Shown piece after piece: positions 6,951 to 17,691 of a DNA stretch of 64,000 nucleotides. This DNA is from Maribacter orientalis (GTDB lineage: Bacteria > Bacteroidota > Bacteroidia > Flavobacteriales > Flavobacteriaceae). Where the stretch lies: the NCBI RefSeq assembly GCF_900109345.1, contig NZ_FNZN01000012.1:33636-97635 (forward strand), read 5' to 3'. How positions within the stretch are numbered: position 1 is the first letter of the stretch; each line of letters opens with the position of its first letter. The position numbers and the translations under genes are program-made. The notes beneath the pieces are model-generated. The model ran no database searches. It was not told where the DNA came from and saw nothing but the letters and a program-made list of their open reading frames with translations.

Positions 6951-9663
6951 CAAACAATACTTACTTTTCCTATTCGTGGTTTTTGCCGGTGCTTTTTATG
7001 CCTTCGGACAAGAAGGAAAAATTACACCTTTAAACATTAAAGTAGAGAAAGATTCTATTACTGCCCCATTATTCCCATCCAGAAGCATTAGAGATTCTAT
7101 TTCGGCAGACTCAATAGCCGCTGATTCTATTAATAAAAAGCCCCCCTTATTATTAGACAAAATAACTTATAAGGCAAAAGATTACGTTAAATTAAGTCAA
7201 AAAGAAAATAAAATATACCTCTACAACGAGGCAGAAATTTACTATCAGGATACGGAATTAAAGGCAGGTATAATCATAATGGATTATATAAAAAACGAAG
7301 TTTACGCTGGTAGAATGAAAGATTCTTTGGGCAATTATACCCAACTACCCTATTTTAAACAAGGTTCAAACATTGTTATACCTGATTCAATACGATTTAA
7401 TTTCGATACCCAGAAAGCATTAATTTGGAATTCACGGACCGAACAACAAGCAGCTGCAGGTCAATTAGGAAGTGATGCCATGAAAGTATACGCCGAGATT
7501 ACAAAAAAGGAAAATGATTCGGTATACTTTTTAAGTGAGGGTAAACTTACTACGTCTACGGACACCATAAATCCTGACTATTATATCAGAGTAAGAAAGG
7601 CAAAATTTGTACCCAAAAAGAAGGTGATTGCAGGTTTTAGTAATTTATACATTGCAGATGTACCTACCCCTATTGCTATGCCATTTGCCTATTTCCCACT
7701 TTCTGTCGGTAGATCTGCAGGTATTTTAATGCCCTCTTTTGGTAACGACCCTAATACTGGGTACTTTCTTCAAGATATGGGCTACTATGTTCCATTAGGC
7801 GATTACGCCGACGTAACACTTTCTGGAGATTTTTACACTAATGGAAGTTATGCTTTTAGAACAGCCTCGATCTATACAAAACGATACAAATATAGGGGAA
7901 ATGTCAATCTGAGATATGAAAATCAAGTTCGTAGTCAAAAAGGCTTTAGCGATTATAGCTTGTCAAGAAATTATAACATTCAATTCTCACACTCACAAGA
8001 CCCAAAATCTAGCCCGAACTCTAGGTTTTCAGCCTCAGTTAACTTAGGTAGTAGTGAATATTATAGAAATTCGTTACAACAACGAAATTTACCTAATACT
8101 CAAAACAACACCTTATCATCGTCTATCTCATACTCTAAAACATTTCCTGAATATCCGTCAGTAAACATGAGTTTGACCGCTACACATTCACAATTAACAT
8201 CGCCAACCGCAACCGCATCGGAGACAGATAACATTAACATGACCCTACCTACCTTTCAGGCAAGTATGGAGCGTATTTATCCTTTTGCAAAAAGAGATGG
8301 TATCAAAAAAGGGATAATTGACAATATAAACTTTCAATATGATGTTAATGCCCAAAACAGGTTAACAACTAACGATGATGATTTTCTAACTTCTAGAATG
8401 TTCGATAATGCTAAAGTTGGCGCAAGACATCGTATTCCTTTAACAACAAACTTTAAAGTAGCTAAATTTTTCAGCGTTAGTGTTGGTGGTAACTATGAAG
8501 ATGTTTGGACTTTAGAAACGTACAACCAAAGTTATGATGCAGAAACGAAATCAATAGTACGAGATACCATAAGTGGTTTTGACCGTTATAATAAATATAA
8601 TTTTAGTGCAAGTGTTGGTACAACACTATATGGAACCTTTGATTTAGGAGAAGATAAAAAGATTCAAGCGATACGGCACACCATGCGCCCATCAATTAGT
8701 TATGGCTACGCACCCTCTTTTGACCAGTTTTATGATGAATATATTAATGGTAATGGCGATGTTATTCAATTTAGTCGTTTTCAAGGAACTTTAAATGGCG
8801 CACCTTCATTAGGTAAATCTAATAGTTTAGGTTTTTCTTTAGCCAACACCCTAGAAGCTAAAGTTAGAGATAAAGATTCCACTAAAATAGAACCTAAAAA
8901 AGTTTCTTTATTAAGCAACTTCAATATCTCAACAGGGTATAATTTTGAATCTGATTCGCTTCGTTTAAATCCTTTAACCGTCAACGGTGGTACGAATATT
9001 CTCGAAAATAAAATGTCTATTAACTTTTCGGCAGGTCTTGACCCATATGCTATAGACAATAATGGTACTAGAATTGACACGTGGAACATTGACAATGGCG
9101 GTAGTCTTTTTAGACTGACAAGGGCAAATGCAAACATATCATATTCCATTAGTAGTGAAATGTTCGGCAAAAAAGATGACGATGAAAAAGAAGAAGAGGA
9201 AGACCCCTTCGATTATGTAGCACAAAGTGGCGGTAGGGATGATGATCTCTTTGGTAGGGCCGATAATTTCAATGACAATCCTGTTCGTAAAGATGATAAG
9301 AATAGTGATGTAGAAAACCCTATATATGGCACAAAAATACCGTGGAACTTAAGACTCGCTTATTCTGCCAGTTATGCAAATTCTGCAAGACAGAATGAGT
9401 TTAGCAGCCACTCACTAATGTTTTCTGGTGATATCGAATTAGCTCCGAGATGGTCGGTAGGTGGCTCATCTGGTTATGATTTTAAAAACCAAGGTTTCAC
9501 TTTAACTCAACTCCGTTTTCAACGAGACCTAAAGAGTTTTACGATGCGTTTTAACTGGACCCCATTCGGACAATATAAAAGATGGTATTTCTTTATCGGT
9601 ATAGATTCATCTATACTAAAAGATCTTAAATGGGAAAATCGAAGTCAACCCATTAGAAATTAA
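6940..9663 (+). CDS. lptD: LPS-assembly outer-membrane protein LptD, Bacteroidetes type
   Basis: About 907 residues. The frame is open from 6901, but TTG at 6940 gives a proper signal peptide (MQSNKQYLLFLFVVFAGAFYAFG), so I prefer it; there is no ATG nearby. The protein has a periplasmic OstA/LptA-like jellyroll part (about 60-240, with YNEAEIYYQDTELKAGII) followed by a large beta-barrel rich in alternating aromatic strands. The motif MPFAYFPLSVGRSAGILMPS is characteristic of the family. LptD inserts lipopolysaccharide into the outer leaflet of the outer membrane. An acidic Asp/Glu-rich loop lies near residues 745-755 (9176-9208). It is divergent from the amidase and followed 18 bases later by ridA. 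Confidence 0.9.
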   Translation: MQSNKQYLLFLFVVFAGAFYAFGQEGKITPLNIKVEKDSITAPLFPSRSIRDSISADSIAADSINKKPPLLLDKITYKAKDYVKLSQKENKIYLYNEAEIYYQDTELKAGIIIMDYIKNEVYAGRMKDSLGNYTQLPYFKQGSNIVIPDSIRFNFDTQKALIWNSRTEQQAAAGQLGSDAMKVYAEITKKENDSVYFLSEGKLTTSTDTINPDYYIRVRKAKFVPKKKVIAGFSNLYIADVPTPIAMPFAYFPLSVGRSAGILMPSFGNDPNTGYFLQDMGYYVPLGDYADVTLSGDFYTNGSYAFRTASIYTKRYKYRGNVNLRYENQVRSQKGFSDYSLSRNYNIQFSHSQDPKSSPNSRFSASVNLGSSEYYRNSLQQRNLPNTQNNTLSSSISYSKTFPEYPSVNMSLTATHSQLTSPTATASETDNINMTLPTFQASMERIYPFAKRDGIKKGIIDNINFQYDVNAQNRLTTNDDDFLTSRMFDNAKVGARHRIPLTTNFKVAKFFSVSVGGNYEDVWTLETYNQSYDAETKSIVRDTISGFDRYNKYNFSASVGTTLYGTFDLGEDKKIQAIRHTMRPSISYGYAPSFDQFYDEYINGNGDVIQFSRFQGTLNGAPSLGKSNSLGFSLANTLEAKVRDKDSTKIEPKKVSLLSNFNISTGYNFESDSLRLNPLTVNGGTNILENKMSINFSAGLDPYAIDNNGTRIDTWNIDNGGSLFRLTRANANISYSISSEMFGKKDDDEKEEEEDPFDYVAQSGGRDDDLFGRADNFNDNPVRKDDKNSDVENPIYGTKIPWNLRLAYSASYANSARQNEFSSHSLMFSGDIELAPRWSVGGSSGYDFKNQGFTLTQLRFQRDLKSFTMRFNWTPFGQYKRWYFFIGIDSSILKDLKWENRSQPIRN

Positions 9664-9681
9664 TAAAATTCAATTTACGAT

Positions 9682-10062
9682 ATGAAAAAGATAATTAACA
9701 CTTCAAATGCTCCAGCACCAATAGGACCATACAACCAAGCTATTTTAAGCAATGGTACATTATACATTTCTGGTCAAATACCATTGAATCCAAAGAGCGG
9801 TGAATTGGTTTCTGGCGATATAAAAAAGGAAACTAAACAGTCTATGGAAAATTTAAAGGCCATATTAACCGAAGCTGAAATGACCTTTGAAAATGTTGTA
9901 AAATCTTCGATATTTCTTAGCGATATGAAACAATTCACCGAAGTAAACGAAGTATATGCATCTTATTTTAATGCAGAAACTGCACCTGCAAGAGAAACCG
10001 TAGAAGTAGCAAATTTACCGAAATTTGTAAATGTTGAAATTTCCATGATTGCCGTAAAGTAA
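9682..10062 (+). CDS. ridA: RidA family reactive-imine deaminase
   Basis: 126 residues, the usual length for the YjgF/YER057c/UK114 family. It contains SNAPAPIGPYNQAI near the start and the signature APARETVEVANLPKFVNVEI near the end, with the conserved arginine that binds the imine substrate. RidA hydrolyses reactive enamine/imine intermediates released by PLP enzymes such as threonine dehydratase. It is cytosolic and probably co-transcribed with lptD (18-base gap), a pairing that is positional rather than functional. It converges with the kinase gene at 10067, only 4 bases away. Confidence 0.93.
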   Translation: MKKIINTSNAPAPIGPYNQAILSNGTLYISGQIPLNPKSGELVSGDIKKETKQSMENLKAILTEAEMTFENVVKSSIFLSDMKQFTEVNEVYASYFNAETAPARETVEVANLPKFVNVEISMIAVK

Positions 10063-10066
10063 AACT

Positions 10067-10918
10067 TTACATATTTGCCTGGTGAAATTCTACCAAACCT
10101 TCAATTGGTCTTTGTCGAATTACACCTACAATTAGATCATTTCTTAATAATACGGAAGTTAGCTCATCTCGCAAATAATGGGCAATGCTTCCAACAAAGT
10201 TAATTGGCACTTTAGTAGCCAATTCAAATTGCATTACATAATTATTGATAAATTGTTGGAAACCTTTATCTATTACTCCTTTAGAATAAGGATGGTCTTT
10301 ATTCTCAATTAAGAAACGAGCAAATGTTGCAAGATAAGTATTAGGGTTAGGTTGCTTATATAGGTTCTCTTTAATCACATCAGCATCTAGGTCATGTTGC
10401 TTGGCAAATTTATGCGCTAAATCTGCAGGCATTTTGTGAAAATAATAATCCCTAATTAATTTACGGCCAAAGAAATTACCACTCCCATCATCCATTGGAA
10501 TATAACCCAAAGATGTTACTTTTTGAAATAATTGATTACCATCATAGTAACTACAATTAGAACCTGTACCAAGTATACAGACAATACCTTGATGACCAAC
10601 TTTCGTAGTAGCAAATATTGCTGCATAGGTATCTTCTTTTACATCAGCCTTAGCATTAGGAAAGAAATCCTTAAAAATAGCTTTTAAAAACGCTTTCATA
10701 CGATCCGTTCCACAACCCGCACCGTAAAAATATAAGTGAGTTACTTTTTCACGGTTTTTAGAAAGTTCAAAGTTATTAGCTAAGCGATCTTCTATTACAT
10801 CTTTTGTCAGCACCTCTGGACTTAAACCCAAAGTTTGAGTTAAAAAAAGTTGTTCGCCATTTTCATCCAAAGCAATCCAATCAGACTTGGTTGCGCCACT
10901 ATCTACTATTAAAATCAT
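10067..10918 (-). CDS. BadF/BadG-type ATPase, probable N-acetylglucosamine (or MurNAc) kinase
   Basis: 283 residues of the ASKHA sugar-kinase fold: phosphate-1 motif LIVDSGATKSDW at 3-14, GAGCGTDR near 66, and the adenosine-side LGTGSNCSYYDG near 115. The family (COG2971) includes GlcNAc kinases and MurK, which acts on both GlcNAc and MurNAc in some bacteria. The neighbours gap and pfkA are glycolytic, and a peptidoglycan-recycling region lies about 43 kb away, so a role in salvaging GlcNAc released by GH3 enzymes is plausible (inference). A terminator-like hairpin ends 25 bases before its start codon. Confidence 0.78.
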   Translation of the reverse strand: MILIVDSGATKSDWIALDENGEQLFLTQTLGLSPEVLTKDVIEDRLANNFELSKNREKVTHLYFYGAGCGTDRMKAFLKAIFKDFFPNAKADVKEDTYAAIFATTKVGHQGIVCILGTGSNCSYYDGNQLFQKVTSLGYIPMDDGSGNFFGRKLIRDYYFHKMPADLAHKFAKQHDLDADVIKENLYKQPNPNTYLATFARFLIENKDHPYSKGVIDKGFQQFINNYVMQFELATKVPINFVGSIAHYLRDELTSVLLRNDLIVGVIRQRPIEGLVEFHQANM

Positions 10919-10930
10919 ATACCGACTCTC

Positions 10931-10977
10931 TTTAAAAAATAAACCTGAAAATAAGGAAAAAATGCCTCATTTTCAGG
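10931..10977 (-). terminator. Terminator of the pfkA-gap operon
   Basis: Read on the minus strand, a 9-bp perfect stem (arms 10977-10969 and 10952-10944, CCTGAAAAT/ATTTTCAGG) with a further short inner pairing is followed by a T-rich stretch at 10943-10931. It lies 30 bases after the gap stop codon. Confidence 0.65.
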
Positions 10978-11006
10978 AAATATTTTTGATTATACCAAAA
11001 TGTTGG

Positions 11007-12026
<1,020 letters not shown>

Positions 12027-12031
12027 TTAAA

Positions 12032-13018
12032 TTATGTTGTCATTATTTCTGAAACCCTAATCAGTTCCTTATCAATTTTTGTATGCCCTTTTATCGCCTT
12101 ATTAATAGGCGTTAAGGTTAGCTTATTACATTGAATACCTACCATCAGGTTAGTTTTTCCTTCAAGCAAAGCTTCCACTGCCTTTACACCCATTCTACTG
12201 GCAAGCACTCTATCGTAGCATGATGGTGCACCACCTCTTTGCATATGACCTAGAACAGATACCCTAACATCATAGATTGGCAAATGTTCTTCAACATACT
12301 CCTTAAGTTCGAATACATTTTTACCAGATTTATCACCTTCCGCAACTATTACGATACTAGAAGATTTTCCAGACTCCTTACTTCTTTTCAAGGATTCTAA
12401 CAATCTGTCAAGACCAAGATTTTCTTCTGGGATTAAAATTTCCTCTGCACCAGCACCAACCCCAGCATTTAAAGCAATATGGCCAACATCTCTACCCATA
12501 ACTTCTACAAAGAATAGTCTGTTATGAGAACTAGCCGTATCTCTAATCTTATCGATACAATCTACCACCGTATTAAGAGCAGTATCAAAACCTAAAGTAA
12601 ATGTGGTTCCGAAAATATCGTTGTCAATTGTACCAGGTATACCTATTACAGGAAAGTTGAACTCCCTATTAAATATCATCGCACCTGTAAAGCTACCATC
12701 ACCACCGATAACAACAAATGCATCAATACCGGCTTTTATAAGCTCATTGTGTGCTTTCTTTCTACCCTCTGGTGTTCTAAAATCATCACATCTGGCAGAC
12801 TTAAGTATAGTACCACCTTTATTTATGATATTATTCACACTACGGGCATCCATAGGTTTAAAATCCCCTTCTATCATACCTTGATACCCTCTGTAAATTG
12901 CAACGCAATCTACCTTCATATAGGCACAGGTACGAACAACTGATCTTATGGCTGCATTCATGCCAGGAGAATCACCACCAGAAGTCAGTACTGCTATTTT
13001 TTTTATTTCTGAAGACAT
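12032..13018 (-). CDS. pfkA: ATP-dependent 6-phosphofructokinase
   Basis: 328 residues with the family landmarks: LTSGGDSPGMNAAIR at the N-terminus, the ATP site VIGGDGSFTGA, the active-site PGTIDNDI with the catalytic aspartate, and LGHMQRGGAPSCYDR for substrate binding. The glycine after GGD indicates an ATP- rather than pyrophosphate-dependent enzyme. It makes fructose-1,6-bisphosphate in glycolysis. First gene of the pfkA-gap unit; the 162-base spacer upstream, between it and the tamB stop, shows no good TAnnTTTG box. Confidence 0.96.
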   Translation of the reverse strand: MSSEIKKIAVLTSGGDSPGMNAAIRSVVRTCAYMKVDCVAIYRGYQGMIEGDFKPMDARSVNNIINKGGTILKSARCDDFRTPEGRKKAHNELIKAGIDAFVVIGGDGSFTGAMIFNREFNFPVIGIPGTIDNDIFGTTFTLGFDTALNTVVDCIDKIRDTASSHNRLFFVEVMGRDVGHIALNAGVGAGAEEILIPEENLGLDRLLESLKRSKESGKSSSIVIVAEGDKSGKNVFELKEYVEEHLPIYDVRVSVLGHMQRGGAPSCYDRVLASRMGVKAVEALLEGKTNLMVGIQCNKLTLTPINKAIKGHTKIDKELIRVSEIMTT

Positions 13019-13180
13019 CGAAAAATTTAAGCCAACGAAATTACTAAATCTTAATACAATAAAGAAATAATGTATGTCCGCATTTTCAACAGAAATTAAA
13101 GAAAACGTTTTAGTTGTGACATTTTACTACAATACTTCTTAAAATTCCACATTTCTTAACAACAAGCACACACAACGTTA

Positions 13181-16100
13181 TCAATTTATTGATTTTGGTT
13201 TATCATAAAATCGAATTAAACTATCATTTCCCATTACCGAAGAAGGGGTCTCTTTCTGTTTATTGGGCTCTTCAATTTCTGTCTTTTTAGCTAAGATTTT
13301 CCTAAAAAGTTCTTTAAAATTATTAAAATCAACCTCATAGGATAATCCAGCCCCTTGGGTTGAGCCTTGTTGGTCAGATAAATATGCCTGAATTTCACTT
13401 TGTCTACTAAAAAATTTAGCGCTTAAAGTACCTTCTTCATTCAATAAAACCTGTATTTCAAAATCACCAGCCACCAGTGTTTCACTAGAAGCACCTACTG
13501 GTACACCAACCTTACCATTGAATAATATCCTATCTGAAATTTGTGTTGAAACTGTTACCCCGATTCGGTCATCAGTTTCAATATCAGCAGATCTATCTAG
13601 TATACCTTGCTCATAAGAAAGGCCTAGATTGAACTTATCATTGCCCCCACTTAAAATAGAATTTAAAATACCTGATGCACTTTGAACCAAATTACCGGTA
13701 ATTGCCTGCTGACTAATACCACTTTGTGAATTAACAAAAGTACCTTGAGCTAAAAGAAATATGGCATTCTTCTCTTCTACTGTTGGATCTTGAAGTCTAT
13801 ACTCTAGTTCTGATTGTACTATAGAACTTGTTCCCGGAAAATCTATTCCAAAGTCAATATTTGGACTTTGAAGTTCTCCTGTTAAACGTATTATAACATC
13901 TGTTGGAATTCGTCTAGTAAAACCTGGATCATCTAACAAAGGAGCTGGATTAGCATTAAGAGAATAGACCGCTTCCATATTCAATAAAGCTTCTAACGGT
14001 TTCTGATCCCAATTAATAGTACCTCCAGATTTAACCTTAAATTTCTTATCGATTATTCCGCCGAATTTATAATTGTACTCACCAGTAACAACTACAAAAT
14101 CGCCATACATTTCAAACTTTCCATTGGTATTGATTTGAATCAAAATAATGCCATCTCCCGTTCCTTTTAAAGAACTACCAGTTTTGGTGTCGGTCACGAT
14201 TTCAACTTCTGCGTCTGGCGTAACATCAAGGTTAAACTCTAATTCTAAACCCTGGTAATCTTTTAATTGGCGTTGACTTTCTATTCTTTGTTTATCATTC
14301 TTTTCTATAAAGTTTATAAATGAATAATCACCTACACTAACTACATCACTTAATGGAATTTTTAAAGAAGTTCCCTTAGCAGTTGCACCGTCAACAGTTA
14401 TATTCAAAGCCGTTGTTGGTCCATATATACGACCAGTTCCATTTAAATAACCCGTACCATAATACAATTCGCCTTCTTTAAATTCGGTATTCAAAATTAA
14501 GAAACGGTTATTGCTGGTATCTACATTTAAATCTAACACCCAATTTTCAAAGAAACTGTGAGTGATTGTTCCGTCTAAATTTGCACGTGTGCCTTTCGCT
14601 ACATCCTCCAAAGCAATATTTTCAAAATTGAAAGTTTGGTCAGAAAGCACTACTCTAGAACGTGGCGCAAAACTATAATCAACATTTAAATAAGGCACAG
14701 CTATACCGGCATTATCTAGAGTAAGAAGTCCATTAAAACTCGGATTATCCACATTACCAATTATACGTACCTGACCATCAATATCACCTCGTATATTATC
14801 AATAACCCCTTCACCTAAAGGACTAAAAGGCTCTAAACTAAAATTATTGAACGTGGCTAACAAATCGGCTTTAGGAATATCACCTTTATTATCGATACTA
14901 CCCAGAACGCTAAACTTTTCTAAACCATTGTCAGAGAGTTGCGAATTAACTTGAAATTCAGTTAAATCTTTGTTACCTATAATACTAATCGCCAAATCAC
15001 CCAAAGGAATATCATTTATACCAAAGTGTTCGATGTTTAAGTTTGATGAGGGTAAATAAATACCATCTTTTTGCAAAACATTTAAAGTACCGTTTACCTC
15101 ACCTTGTAATTTTAGGCTATCAATGACTGGGGTAATTTTATCTAAAGAGACTATTTTGAACTGCAATTGAAGATCTTTATACGTAGAATCTGCCAATTGA
15201 CCTTTTAATCTAATTTGCTCCTTCTCCTCATTGTTCATTACAATTTCTTGAATTGTAATACTATCCAGTGCTCTATTCAATATTACCTTATTCTTAGAAT
15301 CACCATCTTTATTCAAAACCCATTTATTCCCCTTAAAATTAACATCGGATGTTTTTAAACCTATGACCGATTTATTTTCTTTATTAAACGTGTGGTAGAA
15401 ATTGAGGTTATAAGAATCATTAAAATCACTTCCTCCTTTAAATTCAGACCTAAAAAACAAGGTATCTTTAAGAGTAGTATTTATTAAATTAAAGTCTTTA
15501 AAGTTATAATAAGGAGTATCTAATTCCCCAACCGAAACAAATGTATTGAACAGCGGGTTTTTATTATCTATACGTACTTCTATATGATCTGCAACAGTAC
15601 CAAAAGCTTCAATACTAGGAGATTCAAAATTGAGTTTAAAATCACCTTCATCGGCAACAATATTTCCTTTTATAAACGTATTGGGGTCAAATCGCACTTC
15701 AGGAAAAAATACATCTACAATTTTATTATAAATTTTAAAATTAAAAGAAAGATTTTGACCATCAGAAATTTGAAATGGCCTATAGTTAGTATATATACTT
15801 CCTAATGAATTTTGAACAAGCTTACCTAATTCCCGAACTTTAAAATTACCTTTCATAAAACCGGTAATAATATCTGGAGAATTAATATTTATAATACGTG
15901 CTTTCTCTTCATCAAAACTAGATGTAATAGCAAAATCTTCGAAATAATAGGTGTCATTTACATTTTGATAATTCGTTTGCGTGAACTTAATGTCCCCAAC
16001 AATATTATCTAAACTTGTACCAGTAATATCCATATTCACGTTACCTTTAAAAATGGAAACGCTATCGTTAATGAAATTCAATTTCTTTAAATCGGCATAA

Positions 16101-17677
16101 TCTACTGAGGCAATAAAATTGAAATTATTCCTAGTCTCGGCAAAGTTGGCTAGACCCTTAAAGTTAAATTTTAAGTTTTCATCATTACTTATCAAAGACC
16201 CATCGAATAATTGATCTTTTAAAATACCCGAAACTTTTAAATCTTGATAATTATATTTATTAAATTCGATTGAATATACTTGTCCTATAACTTCGGTATT
16301 CAATCTTTCCTTAACGAAACCCTTACCTTCTACATTAAAATCTAGGGTAGTTTTACCTAAACTTTTGTTTTCAGCAAAATCGCCTAAATCAAAATCGATT
16401 AAAGAAATAAATCCTTTATAAGTAGCATTATCTATATTATTGAAATTACTTAATACAATATCAGCATAACTACTACCAATTGCTGTATTTAAGTTGACTT
16501 TAGCCTCTATTGATGAATTCGTAATTAATGCGTTACCACGAATCGTAAATTGACCAAGCTTACTAAAAGTTGATGGTAATGAATTACCAATTAAATTAGG
16601 TAATAAAGCATTTAATTGATAATAACTACTTGTTACATTTTTCATTTCAGCATTTAAGCTAAAAGGTTTTTGCTTGCTAAATAGATTTTTAAAATTGAAG
16701 TCTCCACGAATACCGGTATTATCAGAAAAAAGAAACAGATTATCTGTGTTAAGGTCATTTAAAACACCGTTTATATCAGCACTGAAGGTTACCTCTTTAC
16801 CTTTTCCAAACTCATTATAGAGCATATTAATCTCATCAAAAGCTACCTTAGACTCTTTAAAATCTGCAACAACATTTACTTTGTTCAAAAAATCACGGAA
16901 ATCTTCTCTATTATAATTAAAGACCAGATTACCATCTAATTCTGATAAAGGAGTTTTTATTTTAAGGGAATCGAAACGCATTTGCTGCTTCGTATACTTA
17001 AAATTAGTGGCCAACCTATTCACCTTTAAACCTCTATTACTATAAAGCGACATATCTCGAATATCAGTAGTCACTTCTGGTCCAAGAATAAGAAAGTTAG
17101 CAGCGCTTATATTCAGACTATCAAAATTTAAAATAGTAGGTTTTTCTAAATTCTCGTCAATATATTTAAATCTACTTTTTTTTATATCAACTTGAGAAGA
17201 CGATAACTTGAATGGGGGCGTACCAGGTGCTCTAGGCTTTCCATCATCAAGTTTATCTACAAAGACTTCAAGGTTAGTATTTTCTTCACCAAAATAGGTC
17301 TTCAATTTAAAATTCAATTCGTCGACAGAAATATCGCCAAACTCTAAATTTCCTTGAGCCAAATTACCAATACTAAGAATAGATGTTTTGAGTTCATTTA
17401 AATAGAAAAGCGTATCCTTTTTATAATCTTCGATAAAAACACCCTCTAATGCAGTATCCCAAGAAATCAATGAAAGTTTTAAACGATTAATATTAATATG
17501 AGTGCCATACTGCTTATTAATTTTCTTCGTAGCATATTGTGCCAATAAAGTTTGAACTACTGGCAACGAAAAAATTAGGGTACCTAAAACACATATCAGC
17601 AAAAGCACCAATACTATTCTAACCAATATTTTCCTAAGTTTTTTGATAGGGCTATATGTTTTACCTTTGTTATTCAA
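13181..17677 (-). CDS. tamB: TamB family translocation/assembly-module protein (DUF490)
   Basis: 1498 residues. One N-terminal membrane anchor (about 15-37), then a very long repetitive beta-rich body of AsmA/TamB type, and at the C-terminus the conserved DUF490/TamB region (about 1180-1460) with FLLAQGTFVNSQSG and LSYEQGILDRSADIETDD. TamB-like proteins bridge inner and outer membranes and are linked to phospholipid transport and outer-membrane protein assembly. The start is TTG at 17677: an in-frame stop (TAA at 17683-17681) lies just two codons upstream and no in-frame ATG exists before the membrane anchor. Only 14 bases separate this start codon from that of divergent tsaD. Confidence 0.9.
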   Translation of the reverse strand: MNNKGKTYSPIKKLRKILVRIVLVLLLICVLGTLIFSLPVVQTLLAQYATKKINKQYGTHININRLKLSLISWDTALEGVFIEDYKKDTLFYLNELKTSILSIGNLAQGNLEFGDISVDELNFKLKTYFGEENTNLEVFVDKLDDGKPRAPGTPPFKLSSSQVDIKKSRFKYIDENLEKPTILNFDSLNISAANFLILGPEVTTDIRDMSLYSNRGLKVNRLATNFKYTKQQMRFDSLKIKTPLSELDGNLVFNYNREDFRDFLNKVNVVADFKESKVAFDEINMLYNEFGKGKEVTFSADINGVLNDLNTDNLFLFSDNTGIRGDFNFKNLFSKQKPFSLNAEMKNVTSSYYQLNALLPNLIGNSLPSTFSKLGQFTIRGNALITNSSIEAKVNLNTAIGSSYADIVLSNFNNIDNATYKGFISLIDFDLGDFAENKSLGKTTLDFNVEGKGFVKERLNTEVIGQVYSIEFNKYNYQDLKVSGILKDQLFDGSLISNDENLKFNFKGLANFAETRNNFNFIASVDYADLKKLNFINDSVSIFKGNVNMDITGTSLDNIVGDIKFTQTNYQNVNDTYYFEDFAITSSFDEEKARIININSPDIITGFMKGNFKVRELGKLVQNSLGSIYTNYRPFQISDGQNLSFNFKIYNKIVDVFFPEVRFDPNTFIKGNIVADEGDFKLNFESPSIEAFGTVADHIEVRIDNKNPLFNTFVSVGELDTPYYNFKDFNLINTTLKDTLFFRSEFKGGSDFNDSYNLNFYHTFNKENKSVIGLKTSDVNFKGNKWVLNKDGDSKNKVILNRALDSITIQEIVMNNEEKEQIRLKGQLADSTYKDLQLQFKIVSLDKITPVIDSLKLQGEVNGTLNVLQKDGIYLPSSNLNIEHFGINDIPLGDLAISIIGNKDLTEFQVNSQLSDNGLEKFSVLGSIDNKGDIPKADLLATFNNFSLEPFSPLGEGVIDNIRGDIDGQVRIIGNVDNPSFNGLLTLDNAGIAVPYLNVDYSFAPRSRVVLSDQTFNFENIALEDVAKGTRANLDGTITHSFFENWVLDLNVDTSNNRFLILNTEFKEGELYYGTGYLNGTGRIYGPTTALNITVDGATAKGTSLKIPLSDVVSVGDYSFINFIEKNDKQRIESQRQLKDYQGLELEFNLDVTPDAEVEIVTDTKTGSSLKGTGDGIILIQINTNGKFEMYGDFVVVTGEYNYKFGGIIDKKFKVKSGGTINWDQKPLEALLNMEAVYSLNANPAPLLDDPGFTRRIPTDVIIRLTGELQSPNIDFGIDFPGTSSIVQSELEYRLQDPTVEEKNAIFLLAQGTFVNSQSGISQQAITGNLVQSASGILNSILSGGNDKFNLGLSYEQGILDRSADIETDDRIGVTVSTQISDRILFNGKVGVPVGASSETLVAGDFEIQVLLNEEGTLSAKFFSRQSEIQAYLSDQQGSTQGAGLSYEVDFNNFKELFRKILAKKTEIEEPNKQKETPSSVMGNDSLIRFYDKPKSIN
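17662..17669 (+). promoter_or_regulatory. Minus-7 box of the tsaD promoter, inside the tamB 5' coding region
   Basis: TACCTTTG matches TAnnTTTG. A TTTG at 17642-17645 lies 16 bases upstream, slightly short of the usual spacing. Transcription would start near 17675, leaving a leader of about 17 bases before the ATG at 17692 and ruling out the upstream in-frame ATG at 17656 as the main start. Confidence 0.45.
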
Positions 17678-17691
17678 ATTTTATTCCAAAT

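Noticed and set aside
8781..9170. Antisense ORF of 129 codons inside lptD
   Set aside because: Fully overlapped by a well-conserved gene on the plus strand; no domain or initiation signal. Other antisense ORFs within susC, susD, tamB and the propeller genes were dropped for the same reason.
13100..13180. The 12-mer TTTTACTACAAT shared with the susC leader near 22563
   Set aside because: Only one shared word in AT-rich spacers, no flanking similarity; likely chance.
17656..17691. Upstream in-frame ATG for tsaD
   Set aside because: Adds 12 unconserved residues before MLENETIYILAIESS and lies ahead of the predicted transcription start.
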